Below the pieces are notes generated by a model that was given only the letters and a program-made list of their open reading frames with translations, was not told the DNA's origin and searched no databases. Shown here piece by piece: positions 25,445 through 38,325 of a stretch of 64,000 bases of DNA. The position numbers and the translations under genes are program-made. This DNA comes from Rotaria macrura (Eukaryota; Rotifera; Eurotatoria; Philodinida; Philodinidae): NCBI GenBank assembly GCA_900239685.1, contig OENT01000299.1:1-64000 (forward strand), in the 5' to 3' direction. Numbering within the stretch: position 1 is the stretch's first letter; the number at the start of each line of letters is the position of its first letter.

Positions 25445-25940
25445 TTACTTTGCGAAATATATCTTACTTATAGTTTTTAGGAAATCTTCTAGAAACATAT
25501 AATAAGAAATTTCTAGTGGTTCATTCTCGATATACGATCTATACTCGTATGTATTGAGAAGAGAAGGGTTAGAATTGAAACGTTGTACAATAAAAGATAA
25601 TGCCTCTTGGAAATCGCGCTTTACAAAATGCATATATATTAAATTTGAAAACGTACGATACATCTTGAACATAAGCTGTTGGTATGGATTTGACAACTAG
25701 AAAACAAGCCAGAATTCATAATGGGATTATTTCATTATATGTGTGTATGATACTTGATGCTGGTGTTCTCTTCAATAGTGTTGGTAATTTAATTGATGTC
25801 GTATCTCGTACTACACTAACAGAAGATGGTTGCAATTTTTTCGCTGATCTTGCTGAGAGTTGTTTGTCTGTTGTTGTCAGTTTTTTAAAAATGGTCATTG
25901 ACGAACTCAATGCTTGATTGTTTTGCATTCCTTGTGTCAT
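25445..25940 (-). other. Two exon-like open frames upstream of the EF-hand gene
   Basis: On the minus strand, 25940..about 25752 opens with MTQGMQNNQ and ends at a gtatca donor (phase 1). The frame 25697..about 25470 (LSNPYQQLMFKMYRTFSN ... EALSFI, TPR-like in feel) follows a tttctag acceptor and ends at gtaaga. The phases of the two do not match each other, nor the acceptor at 25360, so I cannot join them to the EF-hand gene. They may be 5' exons with a missed micro-exon, an indel, or a separate gene. Confidence 0.4.
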
Positions 25941-26035
25941 GATTGATTTCTATAAATAGTGGAACACATCTCATTTGAGACACAAAATTCAATAGTCCAT
26001 TTTTAAATATAAAGTTTTTTGTTCTGTCTAAGCTC

Positions 26036-26284
26036 ATGTATGATTTGCCATTTTACATTCTCATAGGCGTATGCATTACCCTTGGTAGAAGCATAAGTAC
26101 GAGAAAAAATGAAAATAGAATTATGCACCGAAAAAGAATATGTTTCATTCAATATTCAAGAAAGCATCATGGCACACGTTCGCTTACATCATATGAACTG
26201 CGAAATGATAGATTTGTTCGACCACCTGAAGAAACTGCAGTTGATTTATCAGATGTTGTAAGGTTTGATGAAAAAGATGCATGA
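26036..26284 (+). CDS. Possible small single-exon gene, unrecognised
   Basis: An 82-codon frame starts with a hydrophobic N-terminus (MYDLPFYILIGVCITLG), continues with a basic region and ends with a charged tail (VDLSDVVRFDEKDA). An AATAAA lies about 15 nt after the stop. A cag-like acceptor lies within the first third, so it could instead be a terminal exon. I do not recognise it, and it may be chance. Confidence 0.3.
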   Translation: MYDLPFYILIGVCITLGRSISTRKNENRIMHRKRICFIQYSRKHHGTRSLTSYELRNDRFVRPPEETAVDLSDVVRFDEKDA

Positions 26285-27388
26285 GAAGTTAAATTTCTAA
26301 ATAAAGAATTAAGTTTGATTTGAATTTTAAATGAAAGTTTTAAGAATTTTTAAATCTAAGATGAAAAATTTCTATTCGATTTACATGGAATTCCATGTCA
26401 TTTTTCTTCAAACAGAATGTTAATCATTGTTTCTATTTTTATGTTATTCAAACACGAAGAATGAAGAATAGCTTCTCAAATAAACGAATTCGTCTACATG
26501 ACGTAGGTTTATTAGTTTTCGTATTTATTTTTCAACAATGAGTACAGATTATTTGTGTTTTGAAGAAAAACACGTACTGTTAACTAGAGAAATTGAAATC
26601 AACAAATTCTTGAAATATGATCCTTGAGAAGCATTGAAATATAGACACAGACATGTTGATTGCAGCACATACTTGATGGACACTTTAAAGCAACCTACAC
26701 TCTCATGCATCATGTAATTTGATCGACATCTTAGTCCTCACTCCACTCCACCATAGAGCATGACAGATAGCTTAGTATTGGCATGTCTTATTGACGAACT
26801 CTAGTAGACATACTGTCGAAATTTGAGTCCATTTCAAATATATGATTCCATTTATTCTTTCATATTTGAAGAAATTCATTCGACAAGAAAAACAACTTTC
26901 ATCAACCAAATGTATGAATTAACAGTGGGTGGTTATTGACGAGTAGAGATTTGTTGTGATTGTATTTCATACTGTCATCTCATAGAAGTTTCACCAAATG
27001 ATATTTAACTGTAGTAATAACCTGGTGTATATGATAAATGTTACAAAAACAAATTTCAGCATTACTAAATATAAACATAACTAATTATCTGTTTCATTGA
27101 TAATGACTTTCTAGAAATGACGTTTGCTCTTCGTTTTGAAGCATGCACGAATAAATTCACTGTGAACTACTTGAAAGTAATTAACATATTTTTAGTAACT
27201 TATAAAATCATACAACTGATTTTCTCCCCTATTTCCTAGATTTGATATTCTATAGAAAACGAATAAAATAGACATTTTACTGCACGGTGAAAACAGGAAA
27301 AATAAAAAATAAAAAACATATATATAAACGACTTTCAATCTGTCTTCCGCTTCTCGTCACCGATAATATTATTATGAATGGTGAAATT
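26285..27388. other. No gene seen
   Basis: AT-rich stretch without protein-like frames; possibly an intron or the spacer between minus-strand units. Confidence 0.4.
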
Positions 27389-27700
27389 CTATTTCAGTCT
27401 ATACCTTGAAAGTATATGTTCCTGTGCTTTTCTACTTGCCATAGCTGTTGTTCTTCTTGATAATGACAACAATTTCGGATCGACTTTTTTTAATTTTACT
27501 TTTGATTCAACAGATACATTTCCATTTCTAACAACTAATTGATGATCATTTAGATTGGATGATATTTTAGGTCCTAGTTCTAATCCAATTATTTCCAATT
27601 GTTTCTTTGCAGATTGTTCAATATGTGAAACACTTGATAAATGATTTTGTTTACCGGTTAATTTATTTTCTAGCACTTGATTTTCTTTATTCATATCCAT
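27389..27700 (-). CDS. Possible short gene or first exon, unrecognised
   Basis: The minus strand reads 103 codons from ATG at 27700 (MDMNKENQVLENKL ... LSRRTTAMASRKAQEHILSR). The composition is hydrophilic, helical and protein-like. Near the end, tttcaag|gtatag could be a donor (phase 2), in which case this is a first exon; otherwise it ends at the TAG at 27389. A taatag acceptor sits about 12 nt before the ATG. No family recognised. Confidence 0.4.
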   Translation of the reverse strand: MDMNKENQVLENKLTGKQNHLSSVSHIEQSAKKQLEIIGLELGPKISSNLNDHQLVVRNGNVSVESKVKLKKVDPKLLSLSRRTTAMASRKAQEHILSRYRLK

Positions 27701-28227
27701 ATTCGTGTCGATCTATTAGAAAACAAAACCTCAATCATATTAATTGAAACTTAAATGAATTCCTAGTCGACCTGATTCGATCGATGAGGATCGTTTGACT
27801 AAACAATAGAAAGAATGCTTTATACAGAAAATAAGTAAACCTAAAACCTTACTAAAGAAACACCGGCAATGAATTCATATTTGAATTGTTGATGTGAATC
27901 AACAGTGTTCATTCTTGTGACGTGCAACTGAGACACGGAATTCTGTTAACTGTTGAGTCTATTATCTTTTAAGGTTTATTTTTTCTTTTTCTTCTCTTTC
28001 ACTATGTTATTTTATTGATTACTCGAATAAAAAAACAGTAAGGAAAAAATCGTAGGAGAAAGAAGAGAAAAAAATCATTAGACATATAGAAGTCGACACG
28101 AGCAAACAAAACCTTTAGACAAGTACAAACATTATTGATGAAAAAAAAAAGTATTAAAAATAAATCTCATAAGAATAACAATTGTCTTTTTCGTATTGTA
28201 TTTTTTTTCTTTATTTATTTATTACTC

Positions 28228-30668
28228 TTACTTAACTAAATTCTCCATGATTTCAGCATAGTCTTCTTTCGTATTATTTTTTTCATCATCTGTAAATGAT
28301 CTCTCAGGGTCTAAAATTAAGTTTCCATTGTTGTTGACGTTTAGTGCTAAATCGTTTTTGTTTTTCAATTCTTTTCTTTTCTTATATTTATTTATTCGAC
28401 TTCGTATCATATACACAACCCAGAATGGTTTCGTTGTTAAGAAAGCAACAACAAGCGGCACAACAATGGCTTTTGTTGCATACGGTTGTGGAAATGAATA
28501 ATACATAATCATGAATGCAATGCCCGTGTTTTGAATTCCAGCTTCAATACCAATAGTTTTGATACGACACCAATCCAGACGACATATCCAAGCAATCACA
28601 GCACCCATTAAAAATCCTAAGTAAGGTAATAAAGGTGCTGTTAATGCTGTATGTAAATCGATTGTTTTAATCAGATACCAATTCACAACTGTGCCGAAGA
28701 CTAGAAAAAACATTAACAAAAACAGCATCATCGGTTTCACAAGAGTTTCAACAATCGAACGGATTTTTGTTGAATAATGACTTATAGAAATACCAATACT
28801 ATATGGTACAACAACAAGTGCTAGTGAACGACAAAGACCTAAGAATGGTACAGTTATAGATAATTCGTTCATGTAAATACGTCCTATCGTATAGAAGTAA
28901 AGTGGCATCATCACAAACGATGAGGCTGTTGATACAAATGACATGACAGCTGATAGATTAACATCACCATCAAATAAAAGTGTCCATTGATTGGAAGCAC
29001 CACTGCCTAAAAAAACATGAAAAATTGATTTAATTTTTGGTTTTTATAAAAAAATTTTTGAGTAGTTTAATTTTACCCGGACAGCATCCAATAATAAAAA
29101 GTGCAAGACTATATAGCGGGGAATAATGGAAAATTTTTGCAATAGACATAGCTAAAAATGGCATAAGACCGTATTGCGAAATAAAACCAATAATCACGGG
29201 TTTCGGTCGTTTAACAAGATCAATTAAAATTTTCGTATCCAGTAATATACCCATTTGTATGGAAACAAATATAACAATAACAGGTAATATTATATAGAAT
29301 AAACTATCAATCACACGTTTCGGTTGTGTAACAAGAATATTCAATGACCGTGTATACGACGATATTGTGTCATCATCATAAAATATATCCAGCGAGATCG
29401 TCAAATTTGTTATTTCCATCAGTGTGCTTGTAATTGACCATACTGTTTCAACTGTAATTGGACTTTGTAGATTAATTAATGTTGGCGATGGATAAGCATT
29501 AAATATGTGACGAAATACATTTTTACGGGGTACTAGAAATCAAATGACATTCTATTGAAATTAATCATAAAATGTCCAGGTGTACTGCTAAGAGCGAACG
29601 ACATAATCTAATTACATATACGACGCAAAAACATACAGATAAGACGGTAGAAAGGATTACGAGCATGTGTGTAATCATGATAAGGAAAAACTTGAGGACC
29701 AATTATTTTTATTGTACGTGCACTGCGAATACAATATTTGATCAAAATTACTAAACAATTTTCAATGATAGATTGGACCATTCTGACTGTTCGATTCTGT
29801 TCCCCCGGTTATTAATTATAACTTCTTTTTGAAAACTTAAATCTATACTTGATGAATGAGTTTTACCATCTTTTAGTGCGTAAAAATATGACAAAAAGAT
29901 CATTCGAAAATCAAGTATTATATTATTTCTCAAATCATTGATTTTCATTTTCAAGAGTATTAAACTCTGAAGTAGAATAGTAGTTCAGTGAATTTCGAAT
30001 TTTTTTTACACGTCAACAGTTTTCAGATGTAATCTAATTGTTAGAGGCTTCGTTATTCCGTTCAATGACGTGTGCAGGATTGTTCAATGTGTACTAGTTC
30101 ATAAAGATATTGTTATTCATGTTAACTGAAACGATTGTTTATCTAATAAAATATCTCATATGAATTATGTGATTATAGAAAAATACTTAAAAGTTCGTCA
30201 AGTATAGGATATGGAAATAAGTGTACAAAAATTTTTAATTCTCTAATTTAATGAATTTGAATTCTATTCAAAGAAAGCTTTACAGAAAATTATCAACTTA
30301 CAGATGAATAGATCTTCAAGTAGAACATTATTTAGATCATTGGTACTAGCTATTTTTCTTGGTTCAGTAACTTCTTTTTGAACATCAACAACATGAATAT
30401 CTGTTGATTTTACTTGAAATTTAAATCCAACAACATTATTAATATTAATACTTCCATCTCGCTGAAGATCTTCTGGTTTAATGCGTATGGTAATATAACG
30501 TTTTTGAAACAGAGCTATTTCGTAAGTTTTATTATAAAACGAACTAATTTGTTCAATACTACCATTGTTGTTGTCATTAGTTTTCTTAATGAATATTTCA
30601 AAACCATGAATGCATTCGATTATTGTTACAACTAGTACCAACCATTTGACGATGCGTTGCTCTTGCAT
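28228..30668 (-). CDS. SLC10-family (bile acid:sodium symporter type) transporter
   Basis: Three minus-strand exons, 30668..30302, 29532..29077 and 29006..28228, join in frame (both introns phase 1; 769 and 70 nt) to give 533 codons. Exon 1 starts with a hydrophobic signal-like segment (WLVLVVTIIECIHG) and encodes an extracellular region with NxT/S sites. Exon 2 begins the membrane domain (FYIILPVIVIFVSIQMG). The SLC10 hallmark GCCPGG is split exactly by the second intron, and SNQ...FDGDVNLS follows. The Na+-site block GIEAGIQNTGIAF keeps the Glu and Gln that coordinate Na+ in ASBT-type structures. About nine hydrophobic segments and a basic/acidic cytoplasmic tail follow. The long N-terminal ectodomain resembles SLC10A3/A5 more than the short-headed bile-acid carriers; substrate unknown. 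AATAAA signals follow the stop. Confidence 0.92.
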
Positions 30669-31559
30669 TTCGTTTGACGAATGTACTTATATTCTTTCAC
30701 TATTGTGTGATCGTATACTACTTACTTTCTTCTTTTTTCGTGTTTGGTTTTATTGCAGAACGCAGCGCAAAAAAATACTTGTGCAAAGAACGACAAGAAC
30801 CATTATAAACGAGATAGTATCACCTTGTTCACATAAAAAGTTCTGTATTTTTTCTTCTATTCAAGTTATGTATGAACATTGAATGTAAAGTTGATGTTAT
30901 GCATCAATAAGTTTGAATAAAGTAAGATGAATATCATCGATCAATGTCTCACAAGATTATAGTCGTAACTAGGACGGATTGTTTGCAGCTTTCTTTTTTT
31001 ACTTTATGATGTTGAAAATTCATCGAGCTAATCGAAGTTAATCTACTATCTAAATCGGTGCATGTTTTTCTTCTATCTGTTCATGGAAGAACTTCTGAAG
31101 TAATGCGAGAAACAGTCCAGATACAAACGTTAGAATTCTATTGACTAATGACGGTTCAGACAGCTGCCATTTTTCTCACAAGAAATCCAACGCAAAAAAA
31201 ATTTACCGAATTATAACGCATCACCGTTAATGCATAGAAGAATATTCTTTTATGCACTTACATTAATGCGCTCTGATGCGATGACACCTTAGAATAGAAT
31301 TTCTTAGCCATAACGGTGCAACTTTACAAAGTGCTATTAGTTGAGTTCAGTGTACCGGTTGTCACTGCATTTATTTCAGTCTCTTACTCAATGATTCTTT
31401 TGCCAACAGATTGAATATTAGCGAATCAATACAAGAGTCCATTTAATTGCGAAAAAAACGATTTATTTGTTATGAATATTGTATTATGTAAACTCAAATG
31501 AACTGGTAATCACCGAATATTCTATTCTTAAGATAGATAAGAATAATCGAGTCACCGCT
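30669..31559. other. Spacer between SLC10 gene and the inverted accessory block
   Basis: Should contain the SLC10 promoter. No other gene seen. Confidence 0.4.
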
Positions 31560-33500
31560 TCGAAGAAAAGAGATCTCAAGTTTATGGACACTCACAATTT
31601 ATATGTCATTGCACAAGTCAAAAACAACGTTAATGAATCATATCACATCCCAAAATGTGACGCTAGCATAGGTACAAAATTGAATGCTACTTACTGAATC
31701 ACAAACCAGATTACCAATAGACCTTGCTATCTACAAGTTATTCCTTCGATATTTCACATGATTTTGACATATACAATGACAACGCACCTGTTTAGACGCA
31801 AGAAATTAATGAAAAGGAAATTATTATCCATGGATTTTTTTAAACATACGGATCTATTATTAAAAATAATTGAGCTCTTCACTTCCAAATTTAGACAATT
31901 AAAAACGTTTAGGAGATCTATTTCTAAGAAATTTCGTGATTATTTACTCATGTACAGTGGTTTCTTCATGTCTATATGATTTACGAGTAAAGACTTCTTC
32001 TATGCAGATACGAAGTAAAAATATGGCCACATTCTTTATGTTAACATATTCTTTCTATTCGCATCACATGCGATATACTTGTCGATAGAAAGAAATGTTC
32101 AAATTTTTTCTCTGTGAGGGATAAGCAAGAATAAACTCTGAGTCATATTACGACACTTAGATTGGGTAGATGAACGGATGCAGACTCAAAACGTTACAAC
32201 AAATCAGGTTCATCTTTGCTTCAAATCTTCCAATATTCCACCGTTTATTTTATATGAGGGTTTGGATGTGACGTTGGTTACAACGGTTGCCCACACTTTA
32301 CACTCACTCCAATCATAATGAGAGAAGAGCTACTGTTATTTAGAATTTCTATACTGCTTAAGATTTGAGTTTTCAATTTGAACTCCTAATTAGTTGCAAT
32401 ATCGAGCATATTTCCTTTTGAGTTTCATTAGTTATTGATGATGTTTATAAAAAAATCACACTTTTTCAATTGTACTCTTGAAATTTATATGAATTGCATT
32501 GCATTAGTCCATTTTCATGTCTACCATATTCAATATTGAAAATACTTTCGATTGGTCGTTATTCGCTTTGGTATGTTGGAAAAAACCTTTTCTTTGCATA
32601 AAACGCATTAAAAACAATCGAATGGAGAAGAAAAGAGAGGTGATAGGGAAAAAAACAATTTAAAAGAAATTGGCAAAACCGTTCGAGTGAAAAACCTTTT
32701 TAATGGATAACTACTCAGATCAATTGAAGATCGATAATTGTTTAAATGAGAAGTACTGGATTTTTTGTCTCCGTGCTTCGAATAATTTGATAGGAAGAAG
32801 AACGTGGATGTTGTCTAAAACAAGCTGTCTTTTTTTTCTGAAGAATGAGCTGCACTCACAAATATACTTATTTTATTTATATATCAACTACTCTGTTTTA
32901 AAACATTAAACAGACGATTATGATTCAACCAAATGTTCATTTGGAATTAAATTTAGATGAATATTCACATCTTAATTAAGTTGTTTTTTTTTCTATAGAA
33001 AGAAAATTATTTGTTCGCCACTATTCAGAAAGGTAGCAACAGGAATACATGATGAATGGCTCTATAAGCAATCGATGAGTGGTGAGAATGCCTTGCAGCT
33101 GTAGAAAGAAACAATCGAGCTCTCCCACTTGTGAGATTGTCATTATAAAATAGGATTCTTTCTTTCAATGTGAGCATTTACAGTTGTACATTTCAAGTAT
33201 TTTTCTCATTCCAGCAATAATAGTACTGTAAGGCGACTCCAGCACATCTTCCCTCTCCCCTATTTCTTTACTGTTCTTTTAAGAGGTTTCATAGAAACGA
33301 TTTAAGCAACCAAAAAAAGTCTTATTGCTTGGCGAATCAAAATATATTCTCCTCATTTCTTCGAAACGAAACTTTACTAAAGTAAAGATGCACAACATTT
33401 CGTTATTTTCCTTTCTACGTGTAACTTCACGGTAAGAAAAAAACCTATACATTGCAACACAACAGTCTTTCTTTCGCCCATCAAACAACCCTAGATCATA
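31560..33500. repeat. Right arm, second segment of the inverted duplication
   Basis: Reverse-complement partner of about 3061-4440. The 31690-31979 part is nearly identical to 4027-4290. The segment 32160-32320 (aaatcaggttcatctttg...) matches 3600-3740, and 33110-33490 matches 3080-3500 more weakly. About 32330-33110 is an insertion relative to the left arm, or a deletion there. Confidence 0.75.
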
Positions 33501-34169
33501 GACGTACGGCAGAAAGCTGCCGGATCTAGTTCATTTGCAGCGACTTCCGGAAGCGAGATTCTTCATTCGGTTTCTATAAGTAGTTCCGGTTCACTTTCCT
33601 CAAATTACAGCCACCGTAACACATACACGGATAAGGTTTCCGTTTCCAGCAGGGGTTCTGATCACGGATAAGCCATTTTCCATGTAGGGAGACGATACGG
33701 TTTAGATCTGTAAGTTTCCCACTCAGCTCTGCATATTTCAATCTTATATCGAATCTTATCCCAACATCGATAACAGAACTAACGATACGCATCTCCCTAA
33801 GATTATTTCAGTCTAAATCACCAATGAAAAGTCCTTCTCGAGGTTTTCTGAGACTTCGTGAACAATCTCAAAAGCAACTCAAGATAAAACACTCAGAAAG
33901 TCATGAAAACCCACAAAAGCTATCCCAGCGCTTCTTAATCATTCAGAAGAACGCATTTTGCAATCTTTTTTCGTCATAGTTTGCTACACACAGAGACGGA
34001 CCAATTGTTAAACTCCATCGTTTCAATACTCAGCAGGATAGTCAACCATCGACTTGTTTCCTTATCAACAATCATTCTTTTGAAATAACACTTAGATCGA
34101 ATTTAAGATTAAATAAGAACGAAAATCCTAAATCTACAGAGATTCAAGTAATAATAGAGGCATGAAACA
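33501..34169. other. Unmatched DNA between two duplicated segments
   Basis: A 72-codon minus-strand frame (33574..33792) has a Cys/Trp-rich tail (CWKRKPYPCMCYGGC). I do not recognise it and cannot place it in a gene. The corresponding left-arm interval holds minisatellite and element DNA instead. Confidence 0.3.
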
Positions 34170-34442
34170 AAATCCTAATGCATATGATTTTTAACGACGA
34201 TGACTCTATAGTAAACCGAGAAAAGAGTATCAACGTTTCAATTATATCTCCAATATTGATTATATTTATTGAATGGGTTTGTTCTCGAATACTCAAGTGA
34301 TATACCCTCAATCCTTTTCATCTGAAGATTTTCTAAGATTTGTGTTAATCAATTGTAATCTTATTTAGCAATAAAGATCGGGAAGAAAATAACTAATAGA
34401 ATTACTTGCCATTCTATCTCATATGTAGATTTCATTATCAGG

Positions 34443-35428
34443 ATGGAAGATAAATCAAATGGCGCCTATCGTTTGTCTGACATAGCTGGAGAACCCATGA
34501 GAAGATTACCACCGCTCAGAGGATACGAAAATGTTCCTCTGGTAACAATAGAAGAGGCTACGCAGCCTCTCATACCATGTGTGCCCGAAATCGAACATAT
34601 GGTACATACTATTCAAGGAAATAATGATAAACCTAAGAATGGTTTAACAATTGACGAGTCCTTATCAATTGCATTGTACTCACTGGAATGGCCTCCTCCA
34701 GAGAAAGCATTTTATATCATTCTGAACGATACACTGCGAAATTCTCAACGAAACACGTTACTACCTCCATGGTTCAAGTTTTTGAAACTTTTTCTAACTG
34801 CTCTTTCAAAGTTGCCAGAGACTGGTCACCGAATTGTCTATCGAGGAGTGAAGTTAGACCTACGAGAACGCTACAAAAAAGCACAAGGATCGTTTGGTGG
34901 GGATTTTCTTCGTGTACCACAACTATTGAAGTTCTTCAGGACGAAGAATTTTTTGGAAAGAGTGGCACAAGAACGCTATTCTCTATTGAATGCGACACGG
35001 GAAAAGACATTCGTCAGCATTCGTTCTTTTCTAATGAAGAAGAAATCCTTCTTCTTCCTGGTACAGAATTCGAGATAGTTTCCTCGATAGACATGGGTCA
35101 TCAGTTGAGCATGATTCAACTCAAAGAAACTCAACCGAAATTTCCAAACATAGCTAACATTACACTAACAAAACTTACACCAACTGGATCATCTAATAGA
35201 ATTCTAGCAGAAACTTCAATAGTACCGAAGTCAGGTGCGAACCTCAAACCAACTACTGTGAAACCGGTGAAGGTATCGAATGGAAGAGAGGATATTACCG
35301 ATACTAATATGAAACGTATAACCAAGGAAGCCGTTGTACAACAACTATGTACAGAACTGGATTCATCCTCAAACAAAATTACCCAGGAAGGTGTGGAAAT
35401 CCTAGGTGAAACGTTGAAAACTAATGAA
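34443..35428 (+). pseudogene. ART-LRR gene, copy 2, exon 1 (frameshifted ART domain)
   Basis: Frame 1 starts at ATG 34443 (MEDKSNGAY) and runs through YRGVKLDLRERYKK. Aligned with the intact copy at 59992, one nucleotide is missing at about 34885, right after an A6 run. The reading then continues in another frame with IVWWGFSSCTTT, a GTRTLFSIEC block, SNEEEILLLPG and EFEIVSS. All R-S-ExE elements of an arginine ART are present (YRG, FSS, EEE) but split between two frames. After a variable linker the exon ends with a first LRR (ELDSSSNKITQEGVEIL) and a gtaaga donor at 35429, phase 0, at the same place as in copy 3. The 1-nt loss next to a homopolymer could also be a sequencing error, in which case the gene is functional. 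It probably continues into the LRR exons at 40016-41246. Confidence 0.85.
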
Positions 35429-36716
35429 GTAAGAAAGTTATGTTATGCATCTACGTAGATATATCAAGATTTTGAATCCAGTGATACAATATATATATAT
35501 ATAGAGAGAGAGAACGATTAATAATTTGACTATTAGAAGCAAAGATAAATTTATCTAAGGCAGCTCAGCTACATCTTTTCAGAACATTTCCATAGCATGT
35601 ATAAAGATTGAAGTAACAAAGTCGCTTCATTCAGATTATATTATGTTCACACAGCAACGGAAGAGATAATCCTTATTTTGTCACCCTAAAAATTACTTAA
35701 TACTAGGTTTCTTTTCCGAACAAGTTATCCAGTTTCACTTCTCCCAATCTAGTCAACGATTCTATACAAGATGTCCCTGATGTACTCGGAAACGTTATCA
35801 TAAATAACTTTTACACTATTCGAGTGATTTGTATTGTTGATCAGTAAAGAACTATTTCTTTTGTTAACAGTCAAATTTGACTATAACGTATAACTGTCTA
35901 GAAGGCAAACTGCTAAGTCATATGCTAAAAGCGTAGCTACTAAAAAATAGATCCCATTACAACAAAATGTCAATGATTTGATAAAATGCGTAGAGTATGT
36001 GTAATTTTATGTTCGTTGACTAACCAATATAAATAATAAGTAGCTTAGTCTGTAAACAGAATTCTTAAATTCACGTTTTTCTGTACTCAAAAAGTGAGTA
36101 CACTCTAGAATCGGTCAGTGTGTCAGGCCGTTCGACCGGTCGTTAACACAATAACTCTTTACAAATACATTTAATTGAGCTGAAATTTTAAGCACAAAAG
36201 CGTCTCGTGAATATCTTGGTCGAGTTCGAAGATGAGAAGGATCCGACAAGAAATGGCTGAGTTATCGAAACAATTGTCATTTTTCACCAAACAATGCCTG
36301 AGGTGGGGTACAGGGAATTTTTCAAAAAAAAACTTTTTCCCTAGAATTATCCACAACGTGTAAAAATTGACTCAGTTTTTAACGCTGACTCCAAATCTGA
36401 TATTAGTTTTGAAATAAATCGAGCTTTCTAAAAGAAAATCGCCTGAAAAATGTCCATACTATGTGCCATTTCATTTCAAATTGACCTAACAAGAAAAATA
36501 GCTTGATTTCAAATCGACACATCAGTCTTCTGAGTGTATGCAGATTATTGCAGATCCTGATAATAAGTATGATAATACACATACTATCTATCACCTTTCT
36601 CATAATATGTACTAATATATGTTTTTTTGATGTACCGATTGCGATTTTCTATAGGCACCACGAACAAATACCAGGAGATCAACGCTCTCAATACTCATGA
36701 GTCCTCTTGTGTTTGT
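35429..36716. other. Probable oversized intron 1 of ART copy 2, first part
   Basis: Starts with the gtaaga donor. It includes a (TA)n(GA)n microsatellite at about 35489-35513. No exon is seen. If the LRR exons at 40016 belong to copy 2, the whole interval 35429-40015 (4587 nt) is intron. Confidence 0.5.
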
Positions 36717-37280
36717 AGGGGTGCAACAAATCTTGAATGGATTTGGGATTTTTCACCAAATCTCTGAGATTCGCGCTTGGATTTGTATTTCGTTTGTGGA
36801 TTTGGGATATGGTTCGAACTGAGCTCCTAGCTGTGGATTTCGTCTAGATTTAGATTAGAGGATTGTTTATTTTCCTTTGGTCAGTTTAGATTTGGGATTC
36901 GGGATTTGTGATACTTTTGGGATTTGGATTTGGACTTGGGATTTGTTTTCAATCGAACATGAGTCAAACGTTGTAGTCGTACTACACTGAAACAAATCTC
37001 AATGCCAAATCCAAATCCCACCCGAATTCTAACCATAATGATACAAACCAAATCCCAAATCTAAAGCCAAATCTATACCAACTCTAAACAATTTTGTATC
37101 AACCTTTAAGGTTTCAGATTCTTTTCTCCCTTCTGAGACTTTATCTTGAAAATTCTTATCATATTTGCATAATTTAAGACCAAATCCAAACCCAAGTCCA
37201 AATCTTAGCCAAGAACAAATCTATTTGCATAAAATTCCAAGGTCTTGGATTTATTGTACTCCGATGAATTTGTAACCCCT
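36717..37280. mobile_element. Word-repeat inverted element (GGATTTGGG type)
   Basis: The left arm is packed with ggatttggg/tggatttg words (about 36738-36945). The right arm has the inverse words ccaaatcccaaatc (about 36998-37215). The ends aggggtgcaacaaat and atttgtaacccct form imperfect terminal inverted repeats. No coding capacity and no clear target duplication. It resembles a non-autonomous DNA transposon whose arms are subterminal repeat arrays. Confidence 0.55.
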
Positions 37281-38325
37281 TGTTGCGCCGTGAGAAGGGT
37301 CAGAGGCTCAACTTTTGAAAATACAGAGAGCCACAATAATGAATTGTGTCAGAGAGTAAAATCATGATGAGATAAAGTAGGATTGAATACGCATGAATAT
37401 CCCATAATCTATTCAATTTCAACAGAAAAGAGATGAGATTAAGAACTACGCAAGAGAGTAACTAGCAAGAGTTAAGAAAAAAGAAAGTAGTTGAAGCAGG
37501 TACGCCTGAATCGCGAGCAGAAGATATTGGAAGAATGCATATAGGTATGTCTCAATGAAGAGACAGATATTAAGTAGCGTGAGTCTAGATGAGGAAGAAA
37601 AAGAGGGAATAATATAATATTATTCTGAATTAATAAATTTAGGCGCAAAGCAATAAGAGAGAAAAGGGGAAGGAAACTAGATAGAGAAACAAACAAATGC
37701 ACACACAACAAACATCAACATAACATTAGTGACGATTAGGCCATCACAGCCCCTCCCACTATGTTTCTGGGTGTCAGAAGCATTGTATTATTTCAATGAC
37801 ACCTAAAATTAAAAAAGGAGATATGATGGACATCCTGCCGATTTAATTTGAACTAACCAATAACTTCTTGGAATACAAAATGAAGCCGATTGTGCTTGAA
37901 ATGAACAACAAGCTACTAGGGAGATAGTTCATTTTCGAAACTCGGAGTCAAAAAATGCTTCTCAAACAGAACAACTCGAGTATCAGTTTCAACCTAAAGA
38001 ATCCTGGGAGCTGTTTCAAAGCAGATTCAGGAACTCCTCATGATGTGTATCGATTGGTTCCCTTCTGTTTCATTATCCACTTACTCAATTGTTATTATTA
38101 TCGGACTGTTTCGATCTAACCAATCACTAGTTTGAAAGAACGCTCTCTTTAAACTTTGAAACGCAGTCCCTATATACTCTTGGCGAATCAGGGGAAATTC
38201 CATCAAGTTGTACGAAATCATAAGCAACAAATAATAAACGACCTTTTCATCATCAAAAGAAAATAACTTGTTAGATAATACCTGATCAAAACGGAAAAGA
38301 AAGACATGACATACATGTAGATCGT

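Noticed and set aside
29751-29954. Minus-strand 67-codon frame inside the SLC10 gene as an extra exon
   Set aside because: Direct joining of exon 1 (30302) to 29532 keeps the frame and gives a continuous SLC10 protein; the frame falls in the 769-nt intron.
37300-37760. Purine-rich stretch as an LTR or retroelement end
   Set aside because: No paired LTR, primer-binding site or coding remnant found in the window.
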